Source of the DNA: an uncultured Verrucomicrobiota bacterium
GTDB taxonomy: Bacteria; Verrucomicrobiota; Verrucomicrobiia; Opitutales; Opitutaceae
NCBI GenBank assembly: GCA_903898675.1
Contig: CAIUGM010000031.1
Span: 202,568-266,567, forward strand
DNA: 64,000 nucleotides
Reading direction: 5' to 3'
In this document: in pieces, positions 53,430 through 61,237 of the stretch
How the letters are laid out: the number at the start of each line of letters is the position of its first letter
Numbering within the stretch: the first letter of the stretch is position 1
Made by a program: the position numbers and the translations under genes
The notes under the pieces: generated by a model
Database searches by the model: none
The model's input: only the letters and a program-made list of their open reading frames with translations
Told to the model about the DNA's origin: nothing

Positions 53430-54014
53430 CTACTCGGTCTCCCCGATCAGTTTCTCCACCTGTTTGTCCGGGATGAAATACATCGCGGCGGGCAGCATCA
53501 GGATCGCCAGCGAGAGCCAGGTGGAAACGAAAACCAGGGACACGGCGAGGAGGTGAATACCCGCCGCCAGCCGGTTTTTCCGGAGCATGCAGCGGTGCAA
53601 CTCCTGCAGCTTGGGCTCGTCCCGGGTCTGGCAGGCGACGGCGTGGCGGAGAGCATAGTAGGCGATGCCGCACGCCGTGGTAACCAGGCCGTAAACCGCG
53701 ACCGCGAGCCGGGCGCCGTGGTTCTCACCGAGGTAAGCCGTGGCAAACGGCAGCAGCGAGAGCACGAACAGGAAGCCCATGTTCGCCCACATGACCCCGG
53801 AGTCGATCCGCCGCACCATGTGGATCAGGTGGTGGTGGTTCATCCAGTAGATCGCAACGGTGATGAAGCTCAGCGCGTAGCTGAAAAAGACCGGCCACAT
53901 CTCCAGCAGGCTGCCGAGCGACGTATCGTGAGGCACTTTCAATTCCAGCACCATGATGGTGATGATGATGGCAATGACGCCGTCGCTGAAGGCTTCGAGC
54001 CGCGTGGTTTTCAT
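53430..54014 (-). CDS. TMEM175-like (DUF1211) potassium channel family protein
   Basis: 194 aa from ATG 54014. First helix carries the family motif RLEAFSDGVIAIIITIMVLE, whose FSD residues shape the pore in TMEM175 channels. About six helices follow, including FFSYALSFITVAIYWMNHHH and LAAGIHLLAVSLVFVSTWLS. Bacterial members are six-helix tetrameric K+-permeable channels. Standalone gene. Starts near the divergent lipB (123 bp). Confidence 0.9.
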   Translation of the reverse strand: MKTTRLEAFSDGVIAIIITIMVLELKVPHDTSLGSLLEMWPVFFSYALSFITVAIYWMNHHHLIHMVRRIDSGVMWANMGFLFVLSLLPFATAYLGENHGARLAVAVYGLVTTACGIAYYALRHAVACQTRDEPKLQELHRCMLRKNRLAAGIHLLAVSLVFVSTWLSLAILMLPAAMYFIPDKQVEKLIGETE

Positions 54015-54136
54015 CGGTGGAATTTCTGCCGCTCGCACCGGGCCCGTCAAAGCGCAAATTATGCGCCATCCCGCGGGCCGGCGCCGGGGACGAAAGAGTT
54101 GCGCCCGCCGGCGATTTGGGCGACAGTGTCAGGTTG

Positions 54137-54832
54137 ATGCCAGACACCACCGCCACTGCCCCGCAACCCGCCAGTCCCCTGCCCGCCGCCGGGGTGACCC
54201 TTGACTGGGGCCGCACCGGTTACGCCGCGGCGTGGAAGCGACAGGACGAACTGGTGGCGCGTCGCATCGAAGGTGAGGTTGCCGACACCCTCGTCTTCAC
54301 GGAGCACGCGCCGGTGTTCACCCTCGGTGTGCGCCGGGGGGCCGAGCAGAACCTGATCTGGGACGCAGCCGAGCTGGCCACGCGCGGCATCGAGGTCGTG
54401 ACGACCAACCGCGGCGGCGACATCACCTACCACGGCCCGGGCCAGCTGGTCGGCTATCCGATCATCAGCCTCGCCCCGCGCAAGGACCTGCACGCCTACC
54501 TGCGCTTCGTCGAGCAGGTGCTGATCAACACCGTCGGCACCTTCGGGCTCGCCGCCGACCGCCGCGCCGGCAAGACCGGCATCTGGCTCGGTCCGCGCAA
54601 GATCGCCGCCATCGGCATCGCGGTGAAGAAATGGACCACCTTCCACGGTTTCGCCCTCAACGTGAACACCGACCTCGCCGACTTCGCCGGCATCGTCCCC
54701 TGCGGGATCACCGACGGCACCGTCACCTCGATGCAACTCGAGCTCGGCCGGGCGGTGGATATCGCCGAGGTCAAAAAAGTGACGGCCGCCGAGTTCTGGC
54801 GGCTGCTGCCGGAGTTTTTGGCCAACCACTGA
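54137..54832 (+). CDS. lipB: Octanoyltransferase (lipoate biosynthesis)
   Basis: 231 aa from ATG 54137. Moves octanoyl from ACP to lipoyl domains. Motifs: HAPVFTLGVRRG, TTNRGGDITYHGPGQLVGYP (signature RGG..T.HGPGQ), and the catalytic Lys and Cys in GPRKIAAIGIAVKKW and GIVPCGITDGTVTS. Lipoyl synthase follows 284 bp later on the same strand; the spacer is a palindromic element rather than a gene. The usual pair completing lipoate on 2-oxoacid dehydrogenases. Confidence 0.96.
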   Translation: MPDTTATAPQPASPLPAAGVTLDWGRTGYAAAWKRQDELVARRIEGEVADTLVFTEHAPVFTLGVRRGAEQNLIWDAAELATRGIEVVTTNRGGDITYHGPGQLVGYPIISLAPRKDLHAYLRFVEQVLINTVGTFGLAADRRAGKTGIWLGPRKIAAIGIAVKKWTTFHGFALNVNTDLADFAGIVPCGITDGTVTSMQLELGRAVDIAEVKKVTAAEFWRLLPEFLANH

Positions 54833-54853
54833 GTCGATCGCTGATTGGCAGAT

Positions 54854-54996
54854 GCCACCACGAAATACACCAAATACACGAAATTTTGGTAATGGCGCCG
54901 CGAGGCTGCGCCCCGACAAACATTACCCCCGCCACCGGTTGGAGGGTATTTCATCAAACCCACCCTTTGGTGTCCTTCGTGTTTTTCGTGGTTAAC
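54854..54996. repeat. Palindromic word-repeat element, ATACACGAA type
   Basis: Left CACCACGAAATACACCAAAT and ACACGAAATTTTGG (54854-54889), right CCTTTGGTGTCCTTCGTGTT and TTTCGTGGTTAAC (54964-54996), 74 bp apart. It lies between lipB and lipA; nothing else is seen in the 284 bp. Confidence 0.82.
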
Positions 54997-55116
54997 TTCA
55001 GGTGGGATCATCCCGGCTGGACATCGCTAATAGGGAAAATCACCCCGGACACTGCCTTGGGTCTGCTGAGAAATTAGTGTGCAATAGCGCTTAAATTGCT
55101 CAACTTCCCCCCGAGC

Positions 55117-56019
55117 ATGATTCCGCCCACCAACCGCAAACCCGACTGGCTCCGCGCCAAGCTGCCGGCCGGACCCGCCTACCAGGCGACCCGCCGGCTG
55201 GTCGACGAGAACAAGCTTCACACGGTCTGCACGAGCGCCCAGTGCCCCAACATCGGCGAATGCTGGTCGCGCGGCACCGCCACGGTGATGATTCTCGGCA
55301 ACATCTGCACGCGCTCCTGTAATTTCTGCGCGATCCAGACCGGCCGCCCGACGGAGTTCGACCTCGGCGAACCCGCCCGCGTGGCCGACGCCGTCGCCAA
55401 GATGGGCCTGCGCCACTGCGTGATCACCTCCGTGGCCCGCGACGACCTGAAGGATGGCGGCGCCAGCGTCTGGGCCGCAACCATCCGCGCCACCAAGTAT
55501 AAGAGCCCACACTGCGCCATCGAGGTGCTCGTGCCGGATTTCAAGGGCCACCTGGACCAGGTCGACACGGTGCTCGACGCCAAGCCCGACATCTTCAACC
55601 ACAACGTCGAGACCGTCGAACGCCTCCAGCGCCCGGTGCGCGTGCAGGCCCGCTACGACCGCAGCCGCGGCGTGCTGCGTCACGCCAAGAGCCGCGGCTT
55701 CACCACCAAGACCGGCATCATGCTCGGCCTCGGCGAGACGCAGGAAGAGATCGCGCAGTGCCTCCGCGACATCGCCAGCGACAAGACGGATATCCTCACG
55801 ATCGGCCAGTATCTCCAGCCCACCCCGCAGCACTGGAAGATCGACCGCTGGGTGCCGCCCGAGGAGTTTGCCCACTGGAAGAAATTCGCCCTTGCGGCCG
55901 GCCTCGGCACCGTCGAGTCAGGCCCGCTCATCCGCTCCAGCTACCACGCCGACGAACAGTCGCTGAAGTACACGGGCGTCGAGCACCTGAACACGGCGAA
56001 CACGTTCGCGCCGGCGTGA
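55117..56019 (+). CDS. lipA: Lipoyl synthase
   Basis: 300 aa from ATG 55117. Radical-SAM enzyme that inserts sulfur into octanoyl groups. The auxiliary cluster cysteines are in CTSAQCPNIGECW (C-x4-C-x5-C) and the radical-SAM cluster in CTRSCNFCAI (C-x3-C-x2-C). SAM motif LGLGETQEEIAQCLRDI, YLQPTPQHW, and the C-terminal SGPLIRSSYHADEQ, which carries the third auxiliary ligand Ser. Follows lipB. A start further upstream (TTG 55096) is possible but less natural. Confidence 0.96.
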   Translation: MIPPTNRKPDWLRAKLPAGPAYQATRRLVDENKLHTVCTSAQCPNIGECWSRGTATVMILGNICTRSCNFCAIQTGRPTEFDLGEPARVADAVAKMGLRHCVITSVARDDLKDGGASVWAATIRATKYKSPHCAIEVLVPDFKGHLDQVDTVLDAKPDIFNHNVETVERLQRPVRVQARYDRSRGVLRHAKSRGFTTKTGIMLGLGETQEEIAQCLRDIASDKTDILTIGQYLQPTPQHWKIDRWVPPEEFAHWKKFALAAGLGTVESGPLIRSSYHADEQSLKYTGVEHLNTANTFAPA

Positions 56020-56027
56020 AGTTGAGA

Positions 56028-56077
56028 TGTAGCCGGGCTCGCTGAGCCCGGAAACGGGGTCAACGACCCCGGCTACA
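56028..56077. repeat. REP-like double hairpin, TGTAGCCGGG family
   Basis: TGTAGCCGGG (56028-56037) pairs with CCCGGCTACA (ending about 56076). Inside are two smaller hairpins CCGGGCTCGCTGAGCCCGG and GGGGTCAACGACCCC. Lies 9 bp after lipA; could act as a terminator-like structure. Confidence 0.75.
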
Positions 56078-56172
56078 AGTTTGGCTGCCTCGATGAGACC
56101 GAAGGATCGCCCTTTCGCCGGCTGCAACTTTTGAGTTTAACTGCGGTCGCAAGCCGCAGATAACCGCCAAAC

Positions 56173-58191
56173 ATGCCCCGAACATCCTCGTTCATGGCCG
56201 CCACCACCGGCTGCCTCGTTCTCTCCGCCGGACTGCTGGCCGCCTCCGCCGCGGCCACCGAGGTGGTGGAACTGCCCACGCTCTCGGTGAACGAGAACCG
56301 GCCGGCGAGCCCCGGCAGCGCGACGACGGTGGACCCCAGCCTGACCCTGGCCGGCGACAATGCCTTCGCCGATCTCGCCCGGCAGACGCCCAGCCTCTCG
56401 ATCAACGACGGCGGCGGACGCGGTTTCGGCGAGACGGTTTCGCTCCGCGGCCTGAGCAACACGCCCTTTTTCAGTGACGCCTCGGCACCGGTTTACCTGG
56501 ACGACATTCCCCTCACCAGCGTCTTCACCTTCCCCACCGAACTGTACGACTACAGCCAGATGACCGTCTATCGCGGCCCACAGGCCAATGCGCTCTTCGG
56601 GCGCGCGGGCGACGCCGGCGTCATCCGGTTCAGCTCCGCCGCCGGCAACCAAGCCACCGGCCACCTCGGCACGACGATCGGCGACCATGGCACCTACCTC
56701 TTCACGGCGTCGGCGCAGACCGCGCGCACCGAGCAGTTCGACGCCGACCTCCACCTCGGCTCCAGCCAGCGCGATGGCTACATCTACAACAACACCCTGC
56801 ACCGCACGGTCGACTACCGCAACGCGCTCTTCGGCCGCCTCGGCCTGCATTACCGGCCGGCGCAGGACCTGGAGCTCTCCCTGAAGCTTCTCGGCCAGCG
56901 TTCCCGCGACGGTGCCCAGGCCCTGGTGCCGCTGGGCGGGCCTTATTACTCCGTGAGCCGCGGCCGGGAAGGCGTGTCCGACGCGGACTTCGGCGCGGTG
57001 GCGCTGGGGCTCACGCAGAAATTCACCGACTCCACCCTGACGGCCACCAGCAGTTATACGAACTGGAAGCTCTCGCCCTACTCGAACCGGCTGGTCGTCT
57101 TTGGCGGCTTCAACTTCGACTCCGTGCTGCACCAGTCGCAGAGCGCCTTCAATGAGGAGGTGCACTACATCAGCGAATACCTGACCGGCGGTCTGTTTTA
57201 TTCGCGCGCCAACACCGACGGCGGTGCGAGCCGGAAGTTCAGCGGCTTTCCCGTCGAGGACTCGAGCTTCCGGATCGACAGTGATTCCTACGCCGCGTTC
57301 GGCCAGGCCAACTTCAAGCCCACGGTCGACTGGCTCATTACGCCCGGACTGCGGCTCGAGCATGACACCAAGGATTTCACCCGCGTGGAACGCGTGCCGG
57401 CGAGTTCGCTGATCCAGCAAGGCGACCGCTGGAACGCCCTGTTGCCCAGCCTCGCGGTCACGCGTCACGTCACGGGCGCCACCGACGTGGTCGTCACGCT
57501 GGCCCGCGGATTCAAGCCCGGCGGCTACTCCGCCTACACGGGCGTGCCGAGTCTCGCGCAATACGATCCGCAGACCACCTGGGGCCTGGAGGCGGCGCTC
57601 TCGACCGCGGACAAGGCATCCCGGTGGAGCTTCACCTCGCGCGCCTACGCGTACCGCGTGAGCGGGTATCAGGTCGAGCGCTCCTTCGCCGTGCCTAACA
57701 CGGGCACCGACGAATACCTCGTCGTGAACGCCAAGCGCGCGCGAGTCCTGGGTTTGGAACTGGAATCCACGTGGCGGCCAATGACGGACGTCACGGTCAC
57801 GCTCGCCGCCGGCCTGACCGATGTGACGCTGCAGGACTTCACCGATCCCTACACCGGGATCAGTTATTCCGGCGATCGCGCCCCGTATGCCCCGACAGGC
57901 AATGGCGCACTCCGGCTCAACTACCACCCGGCGCGCGGGTTTTTCGCTGGGGCCGAGATGACGTGGACCGGGAAGACCTTCTATGACGAGCGGGAGACGC
58001 CCGGCCTGTCGCAGGATGCCTACACGCTCTTCAATGCCAGCGTCGGCTACAGCTTTGCCCGCGCCGACCTCCGGATTTTCGGCCGCAACCTCGGCGACAA
58101 GGCGTACTACAGCGCGATCACGCCCGGTGTGGGCCATGCGACACCCGGTGCGCCCGGCACCTGGGGCGGGGAGATCAATTATCGGTGGTAG
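56173..58191 (+). CDS. TonB-dependent outer-membrane receptor (second copy type)
   Basis: 672 aa. Signal peptide (TTGCLVLSAGLLAASAAA), TonB-box-like ELPTLSVNE, plug domain (NAFADLARQTPSLSINDGGG; FGETVSLRGLSNTPFF; GPQANALFGRAGDAGVIRF) and a barrel ending in APGTWGGEINYRW. It looks like a siderophore or vitamin receptor of the short class without a carboxypeptidase-like domain. No transporter, regulator or TonB is adjacent, so the ligand is unknown. Divergent neighbours are separated by REP elements. Confidence 0.92.
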   Translation: MPRTSSFMAATTGCLVLSAGLLAASAAATEVVELPTLSVNENRPASPGSATTVDPSLTLAGDNAFADLARQTPSLSINDGGGRGFGETVSLRGLSNTPFFSDASAPVYLDDIPLTSVFTFPTELYDYSQMTVYRGPQANALFGRAGDAGVIRFSSAAGNQATGHLGTTIGDHGTYLFTASAQTARTEQFDADLHLGSSQRDGYIYNNTLHRTVDYRNALFGRLGLHYRPAQDLELSLKLLGQRSRDGAQALVPLGGPYYSVSRGREGVSDADFGAVALGLTQKFTDSTLTATSSYTNWKLSPYSNRLVVFGGFNFDSVLHQSQSAFNEEVHYISEYLTGGLFYSRANTDGGASRKFSGFPVEDSSFRIDSDSYAAFGQANFKPTVDWLITPGLRLEHDTKDFTRVERVPASSLIQQGDRWNALLPSLAVTRHVTGATDVVVTLARGFKPGGYSAYTGVPSLAQYDPQTTWGLEAALSTADKASRWSFTSRAYAYRVSGYQVERSFAVPNTGTDEYLVVNAKRARVLGLELESTWRPMTDVTVTLAAGLTDVTLQDFTDPYTGISYSGDRAPYAPTGNGALRLNYHPARGFFAGAEMTWTGKTFYDERETPGLSQDAYTLFNASVGYSFARADLRIFGRNLGDKAYYSAITPGVGHATPGAPGTWGGEINYRW

Positions 58192-58216
58192 GGCTCACCG
58201 AGTCTTTTAAAGAGAC

Positions 58217-58306
58217 TGTCATCCTGAGCGGAGCGAAGGACCCAGGAGTGCGAGATCGCGGCGCCACGTTCGAACGCTTGGATCCTTCGCTCCGCTCAGG
58301 ATGACA
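58217..58306. repeat. Inverted repeat, TGTCATCCTGAGC family, copy 2
   Basis: Left TGTCATCCTGAGCGGAGCGA (58217-58244), right TCGCTCCGCTCAGGATGACA (58278-58306); near-perfect 20-28-bp arms, 33-bp loop. Copy 1 is at 34713-34802. It lies 25 bp after the TonB receptor gene. The remaining 58307-58426 has no gene. Confidence 0.87.
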
Positions 58307-58426
58307 GGAGCTTCCGCTCGGCGCTTTTCCTGAACGTCTCCCGGGATAATTTGCCCCGCCTCTTTCCGAAATAACCTCGCCAAGCCTCCCGGCCGGCTTA
58401 TTTTTCCGTGGGCAAAGCAACCTGAC

Positions 58427-59197
58427 ATGGAAACCAAAGCAAAAATCGTCGCCAACTGGCTGCCACGCTACACCGGGGTACCGCTCAAGAGTTTCGGCCG
58501 CTACATCCTGCTGACCAATTTTCAGCGCTATGTGCAGCTCTTCGCCCAATGGCACCGCGTGCCGGTGATGGGCAAGGACCGGCCGATGCCCAGCGCCACC
58601 GCCGGCGGCATCACCATCATCAACTTCGGCATGGGCAGCGCCACCGCCGCCACCGTGATGGATCTCCTCAGCGCGATCAACCCGAAGGCGGTCCTCTTCC
58701 TCGGCAAGTGCGGCGGCATCAAGCACCGCGCCGAGCTCGGCGACCTGATCCTCCCCATCGCCGCCATCCGCGGCGAGGGTACGAGCAACGACTACTTCCC
58801 GCCCGAGGTGCCGGCGCTGCCCTCGTTCGCGCTGCAGAAGGCCATCTCCACCACGATCCGCGACCACAAGCGCGACTACTGGACCGGCACGGTCTACACC
58901 ACCAACCGCCGCGTCTGGGAACACGACGTCAGCTTCAAGAAATACCTGAAAAAGATCCGGGCCATGGCGGTCGACATGGAGACCGCGACCATTTTCATCA
59001 CCGCCTTCGCCAACGAGATTCCCGCCGGCGCACTGCTGCTGGTCAGCGACCAGCCGATGACCCCCGAGGGCGTGAAGACCATCGAGAGCGACAAGAAGAT
59101 CGACGAGCAGCACGTCGCCTCCCACATCCACATCGGCATCGATTCCCTCAAGCAGCTCATCAACAAGGGCGTCACGGTGAAGCACCTGAAGTTCTGA
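58427..59197 (+). CDS. amn: AMP nucleosidase, short Bacteroides-type
   Basis: 256 aa. Splits AMP into adenine and ribose 5-phosphate. Resembles the compact AMP nucleosidases of Bacteroidetes rather than the ~480-aa E. coli Amn: begins KIVANWLPRYTGVPLKSFGR, has the phosphorylase fold GITIINFGMGSATAATVMD, VLFLGKCGGIKHRAELGDLI, MAVDMETATIFITAFANE and LLVSDQPMTPEG. The Glu in VDMETATI matches the nucleoside-binding site of the family. It helps balance adenylates and purine salvage. Confidence 0.92.
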   Translation: METKAKIVANWLPRYTGVPLKSFGRYILLTNFQRYVQLFAQWHRVPVMGKDRPMPSATAGGITIINFGMGSATAATVMDLLSAINPKAVLFLGKCGGIKHRAELGDLILPIAAIRGEGTSNDYFPPEVPALPSFALQKAISTTIRDHKRDYWTGTVYTTNRRVWEHDVSFKKYLKKIRAMAVDMETATIFITAFANEIPAGALLLVSDQPMTPEGVKTIESDKKIDEQHVASHIHIGIDSLKQLINKGVTVKHLKF

Positions 59198-59217
59198 GGT
59201 GGTGGAGAGAGCAGAGT

Positions 59218-59251
59218 CTTGACCACGGATTTCACGGATGATCACGGATGG
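59218..59251. repeat. Single-arm CACGGAT word repeat
   Basis: CTTGACCACGGATTTCACGG then ATGATCACGGATGG, three CACGGAT words at about 12-nt spacing. Nearly the same as the left arm at 36433 and at 11582. No matching right arm nearby. Confidence 0.7.
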
Positions 59252-59263
59252 AATTTTATTGGC

Positions 59264-59332
59264 AGGGGCGCAGACTTGCTGCGCCCTCGAACGTGATGCC
59301 ACGCACTCAGGGCGCAGCAAGTCTACACCCCT
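59264..59332. repeat. Inverted repeat after amn, GGCGCAGACTTGCTGCGCC type
   Basis: AGGGGCGCAGACTTGCTGCG (59264-59287) and its reverse complement AGGGCGCAGCAAGTCTAC (59309-59332), 21-nt loop. GCGCAGACTTGCTGCGC itself is a near palindrome. A GCCGCTCCAACGCGGC half-copy of the 24582 family lies just beyond (59343-59358). Confidence 0.75.
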
Positions 59333-59386
59333 ACGGGTGACAGGCCGCTCCAACGCGGCGACATTTTACTGACGCCGCTCCAGCGG

Positions 59387-60034
59387 TCAAAAATCCGCCG
59401 CGCCGATCTCCTGCTTCAGCTGGGCCAGAAAGCCGCGCAAATACTCCGTCCTCCCGCGCGCCTCGCTCCGGCCCGCCGCCGTCTGCATCGTCGATTCCAG
59501 CTTCAGCAACTTCGTGTAGAAATGATCCACACAGGACACCCGGTCATCCGGAACCCGCTTGTCGCAGAACGGATCGACCGCCGCGTACAGCGGCCGGCCG
59601 AGTTCGCCGCCAAGCATCAGGCACCGGGCCAGGCCCGCGGCGCCGAGGGCGTCCAGCCGGTCGGCGTCCTGCACGACCTGCGCCTCGAGCGTGCGCGGCG
59701 CGATCCCCGCGCTGAAGCTGTGCGCCTCGATCGCGTGCGCCACCTCCGGGAGCAACGCCGGCGGCCAGCCCCATTCCGTCAGCCAGCGCCCGGCCTGTGC
59801 CGCCGCGAGCCGGGACGCCGACGCGCGCAGTGGCGAGTCCTTCGGCACCGCGACGCAATCGTGCAGCCACGCCGCCGGCAGCACGACCTCGAGTCGCGCG
59901 CCCTCGGTGGCCGCGAGGGCCTGCGCATTGGCCACGACGCGCCGGATGTGGGCGAGATCGTGGGCCGCATCCCCGCCCTGCGCCAGCAACGCGGCCGTGG
60001 AACGCCCGGCAAGATCGGCAAAGTTCATCGGCAT
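59387..60034 (-). CDS. HD-domain phosphohydrolase (YedJ-like)
   Basis: 215 aa from ATG 60034 (ATG 60028 is also possible). HD superfamily metal site: the first His in GGDAAHDLAHIRRVV, the HD pair in PAAWLHDCVAV, and the last Asp in VVQDADRLDALGAAG. EAHSFSAGIAPRTLEAQ lies between. Such proteins hydrolyse nucleotides or phosphoesters in the cytoplasm; the substrate is unknown. Divergent from the membrane protein gene (87 bp). Confidence 0.88.
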   Translation of the reverse strand: MPMNFADLAGRSTAALLAQGGDAAHDLAHIRRVVANAQALAATEGARLEVVLPAAWLHDCVAVPKDSPLRASASRLAAAQAGRWLTEWGWPPALLPEVAHAIEAHSFSAGIAPRTLEAQVVQDADRLDALGAAGLARCLMLGGELGRPLYAAVDPFCDKRVPDDRVSCVDHFYTKLLKLESTMQTAAGRSEARGRTEYLRGFLAQLKQEIGAADF

Positions 60035-60121
60035 CAGGGGAGCAAACGCCCGCGCGCCCGTCGCACAACCAGAATTCGCGCTCGCCCTTCCGGTCCGCCG
60101 CGCCTCACATCGCAAGGCCGC

Positions 60122-60835
60122 ATGTCCAATCCTACCGCACAACCCGAGGCCCCCTGGCAGGCCGGTCTGCACGGGGCCCGCGCGCTGTTCCGGCCCGGGC
60201 TCATCCTGCAATCCGCCGCGCTGGCCGTGGTGCTGGCCTATTATTATCTGCCGGCGGCGCACGGATTCTTTGCCCGGCTGGCGGTCTGGCGAAACGACGG
60301 CGGCTTCGTCTTCTCGGCGCTGGCCGGGGCGTTGTGCGGCGGCGTGCTGCCGTTTCTCTACCTGCGGCTCCTGCCGGCCACCCGCGCCGGGCACCCGTGG
60401 TCGCACTTGGTTTTCTACGCGCTCTTCTGGGCCTGGAAGGGCGCGGAGGTCGACCTGCTGTACCGGATCCTCGCCCGCGTTTTCGGCACCGGCACGGGAC
60501 CGGTCACCGTGTTCTGGAAGGTCCTGGCCGACCAGTTCGGTTACAATGTCATCTACGCGACCGCGGCCAGCTGCCTGCTGTTCGCCTGGAAGGACGCCGG
60601 TTTTCGCTGGGCGCCCGTCCTGACCGACGTCCGCGCCGGACGCTGGTATGCGCGCCGCGTGCTCCCGGTCCTGCTGTCCGTCTGGGTGCTCTGGATCCCC
60701 GTGGTCTGCTGCGTGTATGCCCTGCCGCCGGCCCTGCAAAACCCGCTCTTCAATGTCGTGCTCTGCTTCTGGTCGCTGCTCTTCGCCCACATCACCGCCC
60801 GGCAGAATAAGCCGCCGGGCGGGTTGCCGGCGTGA
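60122..60835 (+). CDS. Multi-pass membrane protein of unknown function (weak Mpv17-like pattern)
   Basis: 237 aa from ATG 60122. Four or five hydrophobic segments: LILQSAALAVVLAYYYLPAA, FSALAGALCGGVLPFLYLRL, GYNVIYATAASCLLFA, VLPVLLSVWVLWIPVVCCVY and LFNVVLCFWSLLFAHITA. The order (an aromatic DQFGYN stretch, then W..WIP and PALQNPLFN) recalls Mpv17/PMP22 proteins, but only weakly. No catalytic motif. Inner membrane likely. Confidence 0.7.
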   Translation: MSNPTAQPEAPWQAGLHGARALFRPGLILQSAALAVVLAYYYLPAAHGFFARLAVWRNDGGFVFSALAGALCGGVLPFLYLRLLPATRAGHPWSHLVFYALFWAWKGAEVDLLYRILARVFGTGTGPVTVFWKVLADQFGYNVIYATAASCLLFAWKDAGFRWAPVLTDVRAGRWYARRVLPVLLSVWVLWIPVVCCVYALPPALQNPLFNVVLCFWSLLFAHITARQNKPPGGLPA

Positions 60836-60854
60836 GGTAACGGATCGGTTAGGA

Positions 60855-61104
60855 AATGTTCATTGTTCGACGTTCATCGTTCAGTGTTCATTGCCGGCAG
60901 GCCAATCAATGGCTGGCTGGATCGCATGACTAACAATCCTGCAATGTGGAGGGCTGGCCTCACACCGTCGCCAAGCCTATGGCGCGCAGGCCCGGCCGGC
61001 CGAGGCCCGTCGGGAGACGGGCCCTCCATTTTAAACCGAGGGACTGGTCGTCCCGCCTCCAGACGATACCGCGATGAACAACGAACATTGACCAATGAAA
61101 AATG
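60855..61104. repeat. Nested palindromic element: GTTCATT outside, GGGAGACGGG inside
   Basis: Outer left TGTTCATTGTTCGACGTTCA and TCGTTCAGTGTTCATT (60857-60892), outer right GATGAACAACGAACATTGAC and CAATGAAAAATG (61073-61104). Inside sits the GGCCCGTCGGGAGACGGGCC REP (61004-61028), copy 2 of 46187-46237. This nested pair fills most of the 400-bp gap 60836-61237; otherwise nothing is seen there. Confidence 0.8.
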
Positions 61105-61237
61105 CCCAATCCGGCCGCCCCGGCCGATGGTCCCTCTGGCCCATGGCCGGAGCCTTGTCTTTGCGGTCCCGTCCGGGCAGGTTCCGGGTGATCGACCCGT
61201 TTGAAATAAACCGCCTCCCGCTTACTCTCACTGCCAG

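Noticed and set aside
56137..58137. A 666-codon minus-strand frame across the TonB receptor
   Set aside because: Antisense shadow; the plus frame has signal peptide, plug and barrel.
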